Assembly (NCBI GenBank): GCA_003557385.1
Contig: PWON01000190.1
Coordinates: 1-32,225, forward strand
Reading direction: 5' to 3'
Length of the DNA stretch: 32,225 nucleotides
From: Bacteroidales bacterium
GTDB taxonomy: Bacteria; Bacteroidota; Bacteroidia; Bacteroidales; UBA7960
Under the pieces are notes generated by a model. That model did not search any database. It saw only the letters and a list, made by a program, of their open reading frames with translations, and had not been told where the DNA came from. Positions 1 to 8,769 of the stretch are shown here, one piece after another. Within the stretch, counting starts at the first letter, position 1. Every line of letters begins with the position of its first letter. Made by a program: the position numbers and the translations under genes.

Positions 1-915
1 ATGGAGGATGATTTTGAGCGGTACACTGACCATTTAATGAACACCCCGGCCAGCTTTTTCATGTACAGGGATTTCCAGTCCAGAAATGTCATGATCAAGG
101 ATGGCCAACCATATTTTATTGACTACCAGGGCGGACGAAAGGGCCCGTTGGCTTATGACATTGCCTCACTTCTATTCGATGCCAAGGCAAATATTCCATA
201 TGATGTCCGCGAAGAACTGCTCGACCATTATATTGATTGTTTGAATGAAAAAACACGCGTCAACAAAAAAGCCTTCCGGAGGTCGTTCTACGATTTTGTA
301 CTGATGCGTATACTGCAGGCTCTGGGCACCTACGGTTTCCGGGGCGGGGTGGAAAAAAAGCCCCTGTTTCTGCAAAGTGTGCCATTTGCACTGAATAACC
401 TGGCATGGCTCGACGAACAGGGGTTGTTGCCTGAATGCATCCCATACCTGACCGGCATCATTCAAAAAATTGCCGCAAAGAAAGCCGGAGAAATACTGCC
501 CCCACCGGACGATGGGCTGACCATCCGCGTATGTAGTTTTTCCTATAAAAAAGGGATCCCTGCCGACAATTCCGGCAATGGAGGTGGGTTTGTTTTCGAC
601 TGCCGCGGACTGCCAAATCCCGGGCGGGAAAATCAATTTCAGGCACTCAGCGGGAAAGACGGCGAAGTAATTGAATTACTCGAAAGAAACAACAACGTAA
701 GGCTGTTCATAGATGCCGCAGGCACCATGGTGGAGCCCACCATATCAAACTACCTGGAGAGGGGATTTACCAGCCTGGCCATTTGTTTTGGCTGCACGGG
801 CGGCCAGCATCGTTCGGTATATTGTGCGGAAAAACTGGCCAAAAGACTACGTCAGAAATTCAGCAGCAGTGTCAATGTCATCGTCAAGCATTTTGAAGAA
901 ACAAACTGGCAATAA
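1..915 (+). CDS. Aminoglycoside phosphotransferase (APH)-type sugar kinase fused to a RapZ C-terminal domain; 5' end truncated by the window
   Basis: Catalytic-loop-like MYRDFQSRNVM and FIDYQGGRKGPLAYDIASLL (APH-type Brenner and DxD-like motifs) at the N-terminus, followed by a RapZ-C-like segment: VCSFSYKKGIP...FVFDCRGLPNPGR...FGCTGGQHRSVYCAEKLAKRLR. The kinase N-lobe is missing, so the ORF must begin upstream of base 1. Confidence 0.85.
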   Translation: MEDDFERYTDHLMNTPASFFMYRDFQSRNVMIKDGQPYFIDYQGGRKGPLAYDIASLLFDAKANIPYDVREELLDHYIDCLNEKTRVNKKAFRRSFYDFVLMRILQALGTYGFRGGVEKKPLFLQSVPFALNNLAWLDEQGLLPECIPYLTGIIQKIAAKKAGEILPPPDDGLTIRVCSFSYKKGIPADNSGNGGGFVFDCRGLPNPGRENQFQALSGKDGEVIELLERNNNVRLFIDAAGTMVEPTISNYLERGFTSLAICFGCTGGQHRSVYCAEKLAKRLRQKFSSSVNVIVKHFEETNWQ

Positions 916-927
916 ACCTTCCCTGCT

Positions 928-1668
928 ATGAAGGCCATGATTTTTTCGGCAGGCCTGGGCACCAGGCTCAAACCCATTACCCTTGCAAAGCCAAAAGCGC
1001 TGGTCCGCTTAAAAGGCAAGTCCATGCTGGTCCGGGTGGCTGAGAAACTAATTGCCGCAGGCGTTACCGATATCGTCGTAAATATACATCATCATGGGGA
1101 TGCACTGGAAACATTCATCAGGAAGCTATATTACCCGGGCGTAAGGTTCCACATATCCGATGAAACGGATCAACTGCTCGATACGGGGGGTGGATTAAAG
1201 AAGGCGGCCGGCTTGCTGCAGGGAGATGAAGCCATTTTCCTGTACAACTCAGACGTGTTATGCGATATAAACCTGGCTGACATGCTCAGGGCCCACAACC
1301 AACACCGCCCCCTGGCCACCCTGGCGGTTACCCGGCGTATGTCACCCCGGCACTTTTTATGGCTGGATGGAAAGCTGGCCGGCTGGGAAAACACCGTTAC
1401 AGGGGAAAAAATACGCTGCAGGGATCTGGCCAACCGGCAACCAGAAGCAATGGCATTCAGCGGCATCCATCTGGTGGAACCGGACATTCTGCCGCTTATC
1501 ACAGAAAACGGACGGTTCTCCATCAGGCAGTTGTACCTGAGATTGGCGCGGGATTATGATCTGATGGCTTATGTGCATGAAGCACGGTACTGGGCCGACA
1601 TTGGAACCCCCGGAAAACTAAAACATGCAGCCCGTTTGCTGGAGCAATATCCGGAACGATTTCAGTAA
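928..1668 (+). CDS. Sugar-phosphate nucleotidyltransferase, MurU/GlmU-N-like
   Basis: N-terminal MKAMIFSAGLGTRLKPITLAKPKALVRLKGKSML (GxGTRLxPxTxxxPKxL signature), FLYNSDVLCDI, YWADIGTPGKL; starts 13 nt after the upstream kinase ORF. Confidence 0.88.
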   Translation: MKAMIFSAGLGTRLKPITLAKPKALVRLKGKSMLVRVAEKLIAAGVTDIVVNIHHHGDALETFIRKLYYPGVRFHISDETDQLLDTGGGLKKAAGLLQGDEAIFLYNSDVLCDINLADMLRAHNQHRPLATLAVTRRMSPRHFLWLDGKLAGWENTVTGEKIRCRDLANRQPEAMAFSGIHLVEPDILPLITENGRFSIRQLYLRLARDYDLMAYVHEARYWADIGTPGKLKHAARLLEQYPERFQ

Positions 1669-1682
1669 AACAGCAAAAGCAT

Positions 1683-4565
1683 ATGCGCGCATTTTTAGAA
1701 GAAGTAAGTGACCATGTCCTGGAAAATTATCCGGATGACACCGGTGACCTTTGTATTGTCACACCGAACCGCAGGGCAGGTCTTTTCTTCCGGAAATATT
1801 TCGCTTCCAGGATAAAAGCCCCCATGTGGTCGCCCGAAGTCCTGAGTATAGAAGACTTTATCAACAGCATCAGCGGCTATGCCATCTGCGAAAAACCCGG
1901 CATTTTTTTTGAGTTTTATACGGTATACCGGCAAATTGAGAAGGAATCGGCCGACGACATCGACAGGTTTTTTGCCTGGGCTCCTGCCCTGATCCGCGAC
2001 TTTGACGACATCGACAATGCCCTGGCGGATCCAGAAACTCTGTTTGATTACCTTAAAAACATCCGGCACATCGACACCTGGAATCCCGACGGTTCGGAAT
2101 TAACCGATTTCCAGCAAGGCTATCTTTCCTTTATCAAGAAGATGGGAACATACCACAGCGCCCTGCATGAGCATCTGACCGGAAAGAATTTGGCCTGGCA
2201 GGGCTTGTCTTCGCGCCAGGCAGCCCGGAAAATCGAAGCCGGCGACACAAGTTTGCCCTGGAAAAAAATACTATTTACCGGTTTTAATGCCCTCACCGGG
2301 GCCGAAGAACAAATCATCCACACATTGCTCAGGGAAGGGCACGCCGAATACATAACAGATGCCGATCCTTTTTATGTGAATAATCCTGGGCACGAAGCGG
2401 GCCATTTTATCCGCAAATACCGTAAAAAATTTCCAGCAGTACAGCGCGAACAAGGGGAAGGATTTTTCCGGTCAGGGCTTAAAAAGATCCGCATTTACGG
2501 CCTGGCAAAAAACGTGAACCAGGCCAGGCTGGCCGGCAACCTGATCAAAGAAATACCCAGCATGTCCAACCATGAGTCCACCGCGGTGGTTCTGGCAAAT
2601 GAGCAGCTGCTCATCCCAATGCTCAATGCATTGCCAAAAGAGGCAGAAGACATCAATGTGACCATGGGCTACCCATTGTCAAAAACAAATATGTCGGGCT
2701 TTTTTGACACCCTCTTCCAGTTGCATCTCCGGGCATTTGCGCCAGGCAAAAACAAGGACAAGCAATGCGCTTTTTACCACAAAGACCTGTATCGTTTATT
2801 TTCGCACAGCAACTCCGGCCTTTTGTGGGATATGGATACAGGCGATGAGCAATGCTCAGGCCTGTTGCAAAGAATGAACGAATCCAATCAAAGCCATTAT
2901 ACTTTCGGGCAGTTGGTGTCTTTGTCGGAGGATCCCCGCCATTTTTCCGAACGTTTTTCTTTTTTGGACAAAAACTGGCAAACCGATGTGAAGGGCATTT
3001 TCTCATCCGTTTTGGCATTATCAGAACAATTTGACCTTTTGTTGCGCGAAAAAGCAGGCAAACAGGGCCGTGATATTGTCAACACCCCATTTTTCGCAGA
3101 CTTCGAATCCCTGTATTATTTTGCCAGAATATTCAGGCAAATGGAAAGCTTCCTTGCACGATTCCCTTTTCTGGCTTCACTGAAAACCCTCTACCGGCTC
3201 ATGAGGCAAATTACGGCAGAAACCCGGTTGTCTTTTTCCGGTGAACCCCTTAAAGGGCTTCAGGTGATGGGTATGCTGGAAACCCGGAGCCTTGACTTTA
3301 AAAACGTGATCCTGCTCTCCGTCAACGAAAACATCCTGCCCAAACCCAAAAGCAATTACTCTTTTATTCCTTATGAAGTCAAAAAATCCTTTGGCCTGCG
3401 GCTTTACCATGAGCAGGATGCCATCTATGCCTACCACTTTTACCGTTTGCTCCAAAGGGCCGAAAACATCTGTTTGATTTACAACACCCAAACCCAGGAC
3501 ATCGGGAGCAGCGAGAAAAGCCGGTACATTACCCAGCTGCAATATGAGATGCCGCAATACAATCCTAATACAGACATCAGGGAGGAGATTGTTTCCGTGC
3601 CACCCCCCATGAATGAATGCTCCGCAGAAATCAGCATTCCTAAAACGGAAGATGTCATGACGCAGCTGAACGAAATGGCCAAAAAAGGCTTTTCACCATC
3701 TGCCCTGGCCCGCTATATTAATTGTCCCCTGCAATTTTATTTTGAGCGGCTGGCCCGCATTGAAGAATCCGACGAAGTAGAAGAAACCCTGGAGGCGCGT
3801 ACCATTGGAAATATTGTGCACGGCGTGATGGAGGACCTGTATCGTAAACATACGGGCCAGATATTGCAAACGGCACACATTCAGGCCATGGAAAAACAAC
3901 TTGAAGAACACCTGAAAAAGCGTTTTGAGAAAGAATACAGGGGCGGAAACATCCATGCAGGAAAGAACCTCCTGTTATACCATCTCACCAGGCGGTTTGT
4001 TGAAAACCTGCTAAAAGCCGAAAGAACGGCAATTCAGCGATCGGAAACCACAGGTGAGCAAATTACCCTGCTCTCACTGGAAGAACCTTTACAGGCAACC
4101 CTTGAGATGCGGCAAAAAAATGGCGGAATGATTGAAGTCACCATTGCGGGCAAAGCCGACCGGATCGACTGCACGGCCAAAGCAGTCCGTGTAATCGATT
4201 ATAAAACAGGTAAAATTCAGTCTTCTGAACTGAGTTTCGCCGGTTGGGACCTGCCGTTTACAAAAAGCGAAAAATTAAAAAACTTTCAGCTGTTGTGTTA
4301 TGCCTGGCTTTATCACCAGGCACATTCCGGGGTAACACAGATTGAACCAGGCATTATCTCCACACGCAATCCTGCCAGGGGACTTCAAACCATGAAACAC
4401 CCGGGAGGAAAAGGCATCCTAAAACCGGACGACCTTCGTGCATTTGAAACAAGGTTCATACAGATGCTCGGGGAGTTAATGGATCCGGACATGCCTTTCA
4501 GGCAAACCGGGGAAGAAAAAAATTGCAGTTTTTGTATGTTCAGTCATGTATGCCGCAGGTTTTAG
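1683..4565 (+). CDS. PD-(D/E)XK nuclease family protein, AddB-like (inactivated UvrD-like helicase + Fe-S nuclease)
   Basis: N-terminal IVTPNRRAGLFFRKYFA; C-terminal CPLQFYFERLARIEE...GNIVHGVMEDLY...GKADRID...VRVIDYKTGK, and terminal NCSFCMFSHVCRRF, giving the four-Cys Fe-S pattern seen in AddB-type nucleases. Confidence 0.85.
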   Translation: MRAFLEEVSDHVLENYPDDTGDLCIVTPNRRAGLFFRKYFASRIKAPMWSPEVLSIEDFINSISGYAICEKPGIFFEFYTVYRQIEKESADDIDRFFAWAPALIRDFDDIDNALADPETLFDYLKNIRHIDTWNPDGSELTDFQQGYLSFIKKMGTYHSALHEHLTGKNLAWQGLSSRQAARKIEAGDTSLPWKKILFTGFNALTGAEEQIIHTLLREGHAEYITDADPFYVNNPGHEAGHFIRKYRKKFPAVQREQGEGFFRSGLKKIRIYGLAKNVNQARLAGNLIKEIPSMSNHESTAVVLANEQLLIPMLNALPKEAEDINVTMGYPLSKTNMSGFFDTLFQLHLRAFAPGKNKDKQCAFYHKDLYRLFSHSNSGLLWDMDTGDEQCSGLLQRMNESNQSHYTFGQLVSLSEDPRHFSERFSFLDKNWQTDVKGIFSSVLALSEQFDLLLREKAGKQGRDIVNTPFFADFESLYYFARIFRQMESFLARFPFLASLKTLYRLMRQITAETRLSFSGEPLKGLQVMGMLETRSLDFKNVILLSVNENILPKPKSNYSFIPYEVKKSFGLRLYHEQDAIYAYHFYRLLQRAENICLIYNTQTQDIGSSEKSRYITQLQYEMPQYNPNTDIREEIVSVPPPMNECSAEISIPKTEDVMTQLNEMAKKGFSPSALARYINCPLQFYFERLARIEESDEVEETLEARTIGNIVHGVMEDLYRKHTGQILQTAHIQAMEKQLEEHLKKRFEKEYRGGNIHAGKNLLLYHLTRRFVENLLKAERTAIQRSETTGEQITLLSLEEPLQATLEMRQKNGGMIEVTIAGKADRIDCTAKAVRVIDYKTGKIQSSELSFAGWDLPFTKSEKLKNFQLLCYAWLYHQAHSGVTQIEPGIISTRNPARGLQTMKHPGGKGILKPDDLRAFETRFIQMLGELMDPDMPFRQTGEEKNCSFCMFSHVCRRF

Positions 4566-7189
4566 CACCGTTCAAGTAATGTCTTTTTGCTTTCCGACAA
4601 CACCTTATCCAGGCCTTTGGGATCATTCCCGCCAGCAGTAGCAAAGAAGGGTTGTCCGCCACCACCTCCTTTGATGTGGGCGGCAAGTTCACGGACAAGG
4701 TTCCCGGCATGCAGGCCTTTTTCGTGCACCAGGTTCTCTGCGATCATCACGGCAATACCGGCTTTGTCTCCGTCTTCGTATCCGATCACGAGAAAGAGGT
4801 TGGGAACCTTGCCTTTTAGTTGAAAAGCAAGGTCTTTTGCAGCTTTTGCATCCATTTTGACCCGTGTAGAAATAAAATGCACCCCATGAATGTCTTCGGC
4901 ATTGCGTATCAGGTCATCAACCAATTGTTTTAATTGCATTTGCTGGTAGTTGGCCAGTTCCTTTTTCATTGCATCATTCTGGTCAAGCAGTTGGTTCAGG
5001 GCCGGCAAACTGTCCTTGGGGTATTTCAGCAAACGCTTTATCTCCTCCAGTTCATCCAGTTTAGACCGGATAAATTGTTCCGCTGCATGGCCGGTAACTG
5101 CCTCAACCCTTCTGATACCAGCAGCAATGGCGCCTTCAGAAACAATGGCAAACAATCCGATTTGTCCGGTCGCAGACACATGGGTTCCCCCGCACAGTTC
5201 CGATGAAAATTGATTGTCAAAAGACACCACACGCACTTTTTCACCATATTTCTCGCCAAACAGGGCCGTAGCACCCATCTCCTCAGCTTCACTCATACTT
5301 AGCTCCCTGTGTTCTTCCATCCGGATGTTCTCTCGTATTTTCTGGTTTACCAGTTGTTCAACCGCGTGGATTTCCTCATCGGTCATTTTGCCAAAATGTG
5401 CAAAATCAAACCGCAGACGCTGATCGTCTACCAGGGATCCTTTCTGTTGCACATGGCTGCCAAGTATTGTCTTTAATGCCGAATGCAGTAAATGAGTCGC
5501 CGTATGATTGTTCTCGGTAAGACGCCTTTTGGTCCCGTCCACAACAGCCGTCAGTTTTTCAGGCCATTGGGTGGGAATTTGTTGCATTTCATGAATGGTC
5601 AGGTTGTTTTCCTTCCGGGTGTCGGTCACCGGATACCGTTCACCCTCTATAACCAGCCAGCCCCTGTCACCTGCCTGTCCGCCCGACTCGGGGTAAAAAG
5701 GACTTTGGTCCAACACCACCTGATACAAGGTTTTTCCTTTGTTCCCAAGTTTCCTGTATTTGATGATTTTTGCTTCGGCCTCCAGCGTTTCATAGCCCAA
5801 AAAGCGGGTGTCTTCATGGTGTGGGCGCACCTCCTGCCAGTCCCCGGTATCTAAACCGGCGGCTTCGCGGCTGCGTGCCTTCTGGCTTGCCATGCCTTTT
5901 TGAAAGTCCTCCATATCCACATCCCAGCCTTTTTCCCTGGCCATTAATGTGGTAAGATCAATGGGAAAACCGAAAGTGTCGAACAGTTCAAAGGCAAACC
6001 GGCCGTCTATCACATTCCGGCCCGGATGAGTGGCCAGGTATTGTTCAAATTTTTGAATTCCCACGGCCAGGGTACGCAAAAATGACAGCTCTTCTTCTGA
6101 AATAACTTTGGAAATCAAGTCTTTTTGAGCTTTCAGTTCAGGGAAAGCATTACCCAGGTGCTCTACCAGCACAGGCACCAGGTGGTGCACAAAACTTTCG
6201 CGGAATCCCAAAAAAGTATACCCATAACGAATGGCCCTGCGTAAAATGCGACGGATCACATAACCGCCTTTGTTGTTCGAAGGCAACTCCCCGTCAGCAA
6301 TGGCAAAAGAAACAGCCCTCAGATGGTCAACCACTACACGCATGGCAATATCCGTATCTTTTCCGTCGCCATAAGATATTCCCGAAAGCCCTTCGAGTTT
6401 TTCAATATAAGGACGGAAAACATCCGTATCATAATTTGAGCGCTTGCGCTGTAAAACCATGCAAAGACGTTCAAAACCCATCCCGGTGTCCACGTGTTTG
6501 GCCGGCAGGTGTTTCAGGCTGCCATCCGACAAACGGTTGAATTCAATGAATACCAGGTTCCATATTTCAATCACCAGGGGATGCTCTTTGTTGACCAGGG
6601 TAGCCCCATCTACTTGTTTGCGTTCAAGGTCGTCGCGTAAATCCACATGTATTTCCGAACAAGGGCCGCAAGGTCCGGTTTCCCCCATTTCCCAGAAATT
6701 ATCTTTTTTGGAACCATAAAGAATACGACGTTCATCCAGATATGCCTTCCAATGATCATATGCTTCCTTGTCTTCACCCAGCCCTTCCTTTGGAGAGCCC
6801 TCAAATACCGTGGCATATAACCTGTCTTTGTCAATTTTGTAAACCCTGGTCAGCAATTCCCATGCCCAGGCAATGGCTTCCTTTTTGAAATAGTCACCAA
6901 AACTCCAGTTGCCCAGCATCTCAAACATGGTGTGGTGATAGGTGTCATGCCCTACTTCCTCCAAATCATTATGCTTTCCGGATACCCGCAAACACTTCTG
7001 CGAGTTTACCACACGCTTGTCGGCGGGTGCTGTATTTCCAAGAAAAATATCCTTAAACTGGTTCATGCCCGCATTGGTAAACAACAATGTGGGGTCGTTC
7101 CGTACCACCATGGGGGCAGAACGATATATCGCATGATTTTTCTTTTCAAAAAACCTTAGAAAGGAATCCCTGATTTGCGAAGCCTTCAT
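4562..7189 (-). CDS. alaS: Alanine--tRNA ligase
   Basis: MKASQIRDSFLRFFEKKNHAIYRSAPMVVRNDPTLLFTNAGMNQFKDIFLG start; HTATHLLHSALK and CGGTHVSATGQIG editing-domain motifs; C-terminal DHHA1-like GGGGGQPFFATAGG. Confidence 0.98.
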   Translation of the reverse strand: MKASQIRDSFLRFFEKKNHAIYRSAPMVVRNDPTLLFTNAGMNQFKDIFLGNTAPADKRVVNSQKCLRVSGKHNDLEEVGHDTYHHTMFEMLGNWSFGDYFKKEAIAWAWELLTRVYKIDKDRLYATVFEGSPKEGLGEDKEAYDHWKAYLDERRILYGSKKDNFWEMGETGPCGPCSEIHVDLRDDLERKQVDGATLVNKEHPLVIEIWNLVFIEFNRLSDGSLKHLPAKHVDTGMGFERLCMVLQRKRSNYDTDVFRPYIEKLEGLSGISYGDGKDTDIAMRVVVDHLRAVSFAIADGELPSNNKGGYVIRRILRRAIRYGYTFLGFRESFVHHLVPVLVEHLGNAFPELKAQKDLISKVISEEELSFLRTLAVGIQKFEQYLATHPGRNVIDGRFAFELFDTFGFPIDLTTLMAREKGWDVDMEDFQKGMASQKARSREAAGLDTGDWQEVRPHHEDTRFLGYETLEAEAKIIKYRKLGNKGKTLYQVVLDQSPFYPESGGQAGDRGWLVIEGERYPVTDTRKENNLTIHEMQQIPTQWPEKLTAVVDGTKRRLTENNHTATHLLHSALKTILGSHVQQKGSLVDDQRLRFDFAHFGKMTDEEIHAVEQLVNQKIRENIRMEEHRELSMSEAEEMGATALFGEKYGEKVRVVSFDNQFSSELCGGTHVSATGQIGLFAIVSEGAIAAGIRRVEAVTGHAAEQFIRSKLDELEEIKRLLKYPKDSLPALNQLLDQNDAMKKELANYQQMQLKQLVDDLIRNAEDIHGVHFISTRVKMDAKAAKDLAFQLKGKVPNLFLVIGYEDGDKAGIAVMIAENLVHEKGLHAGNLVRELAAHIKGGGGGQPFFATAGGNDPKGLDKVLSESKKTLLERC

Positions 7190-7224
7190 TAAAAGAATTT
7201 TTTAATTATTTCCCCGGTAAGCGG

Positions 7225-7232
7225 CAAAATTA
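7225..7232 (-). promoter_or_regulatory. Candidate Bacteroidota -7 element (TAATTTTG) for alaS
   Basis: Plus strand CAAAATTA, reverse complement TAATTTTG, matches TAnnTTTG; lies 36-43 nt upstream of the alaS start. Confidence 0.4.
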
Positions 7233-7244
7233 CATGATTTTTTT

Positions 7245-7252
7245 TAGTTTTG
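7245..7252 (+). promoter_or_regulatory. Candidate Bacteroidota -7 element (TAGTTTTG) for the M23 peptidase gene
   Basis: TAGTTTTG matches TAnnTTTG; in the divergent alaS/M23 intergenic region. No clear -33 TTTG found. Confidence 0.4.
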
Positions 7253-7355
7253 TATTACCGTATGTTGTTTTGGAAGTAAGGCGGCCTGTACGTAATCTGA
7301 ATTACCGGCAGTTTTGCCCCAAATCTTTTGTATTTAAAAGGATTGATTTAACGCA

Positions 7356-8324
7356 ATGGGCAAAGTTCAATATCGTTTTGATCCGAAATCCCTTTCTGTT
7401 GAACGCGTAAGAAAGTCTTTTGCCGACCGGCTGAAGGTGTTCCTGCATTATGTCTTGACCGGGCTGGTATTTTCTGTTGTTGTACTGATCATAGGCTTTA
7501 CTTTTTTCGATTCTCCCAAAGAACGCATACTCCAGCGCGAGATTGAACAATTCAGGGTGCAATACCAAATATTGAATGACCGCATTGATGTACTCAATAA
7601 TGTATTGGCTGACCTGCAAGAACGTGATGACCGCATTTACCGTGTGATCATGGAGGCAGACCCCATCCCCCGTCCGGTTCGTGAGGCCGCATTTGGCGGG
7701 ACCGACCGCTATGCCCACCTGGCCGGGTATCAAAACAGCGAGTTGATGTCAAAAACCATGCAGCGCATTGACCAGCTTTCGGCCAAATTATACGTTCAGT
7801 CGAAATCGTATGATGAAGTGTTTGATATGGCCATCAACAAGGCCGATATGCTGGCCTCCATTCCTGCCATAGTGCCCATACCGGATGGTGCCAACTATTT
7901 GATGTCCGGCTATGGAATGCGTATTCATCCTATTTATAAGACCATGCGGATGCATCACGGCGTGGATTTTACAGCAGATGTGGGTACCCCGATTTATTCC
8001 ACAGGCAACGGGGTGGTGACCAGGGCCGAAAGGAACCGGCATGGGTATGGGCTCATGGTCGAAATTGACCATGGTTATGGCTACACCACACTCTATGCCC
8101 ACATGAACAGCCTGGAAGTAAGGCGCGGCCAAAGGGTAAAGCGAGGTGAAATTATTGGAACTGTTGGCAATACCGGCACCTCCACGGCCCCGCACCTGCA
8201 TTACGAAGTGCACAGAAACAACCGTTCGGTAAATCCTGTTCATTATTTTTACAACGACCTTACCCCCGAAGAATTTGAAATCATCATCGAACGCGCCTCC
8301 CGCGTAAACCAATCATTGTCCTGA
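7356..8324 (+). CDS. M23 family (LytM-type) metallopeptidase with N-terminal TM segment and coiled coil
   Basis: TM helix FLHYVLTGLVFSVVVLIIGFTFF; GYGMRIHPIYKTMRMHHGVDFTADVGTPIYSTGNGVV and HLHYEVHRNNRSVNPVHYF contain the intact HxxxD and HxH zinc motifs. Confidence 0.95.
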   Translation: MGKVQYRFDPKSLSVERVRKSFADRLKVFLHYVLTGLVFSVVVLIIGFTFFDSPKERILQREIEQFRVQYQILNDRIDVLNNVLADLQERDDRIYRVIMEADPIPRPVREAAFGGTDRYAHLAGYQNSELMSKTMQRIDQLSAKLYVQSKSYDEVFDMAINKADMLASIPAIVPIPDGANYLMSGYGMRIHPIYKTMRMHHGVDFTADVGTPIYSTGNGVVTRAERNRHGYGLMVEIDHGYGYTTLYAHMNSLEVRRGQRVKRGEIIGTVGNTGTSTAPHLHYEVHRNNRSVNPVHYFYNDLTPEEFEIIIERASRVNQSLS

Positions 8325-8365
8325 TTCTTTTGCAAACGTTTGATCCGGCCATCCGGACGTATGAA

Positions 8366-8394
8366 AAAAACCGGTTGATTACTAACAGGTTTTT
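8366..8394 (+). terminator. Intrinsic-terminator-like hairpin downstream of the M23 peptidase gene
   Basis: AAAAACCGGTT-GATTACT-AACAGGTTTTT: 11-bp stem with one mismatch, followed by CTTATTTTT; lies 42 nt after the M23 stop codon. Confidence 0.55.
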
Positions 8395-8422
8395 CTTATT
8401 TTTACCGGCAAATTAAATCCCC

Positions 8423-8758
8423 ATGCCGAAAGAACATCCGGAACAAAGCAAGATATATTATTCCATTGGGGAAGTTGCCCGGATGTTTGACGTAAACACC
8501 TCCCTGATCCGTTTCTGGGAAAAAGAATTCGATATAATCCGCCCCCGTAAGAACAAAAAAGGGAACCGTTTATTTACAAAACAGGATGTGGACAACTTTC
8601 ACATGATATTTCATTTGGTCAAAGAAAGGGGATATACCCTGAAGGGTGCAAAAGAAAAACTCAACAAAAACCCGGAAGAAACCAGGCAGGACATGGAAAT
8701 CTTAAAAACCCTCCATAAAATGCGTGATTTTTTACTGGCACTGAAATCCAAATTATAA
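8423..8758 (+). CDS. MerR family transcriptional regulator
   Basis: YYSIGEVARMFDVNTSLIRFWEKEFDIIRPRKNKKGNRLFTKQDVDNF, a MerR-type winged HTH followed by a helical tail; no C-terminal effector domain. Confidence 0.92.
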   Translation: MPKEHPEQSKIYYSIGEVARMFDVNTSLIRFWEKEFDIIRPRKNKKGNRLFTKQDVDNFHMIFHLVKERGYTLKGAKEKLNKNPEETRQDMEILKTLHKMRDFLLALKSKL

Positions 8759-8769
8759 AAGAAAATTCT

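Noticed and set aside
713-931. 72-aa ORF overlapping the kinase/RapZ-C fusion and the next start codon
   Set aside because: Out-of-frame within a well-supported domain; composition not protein-like.
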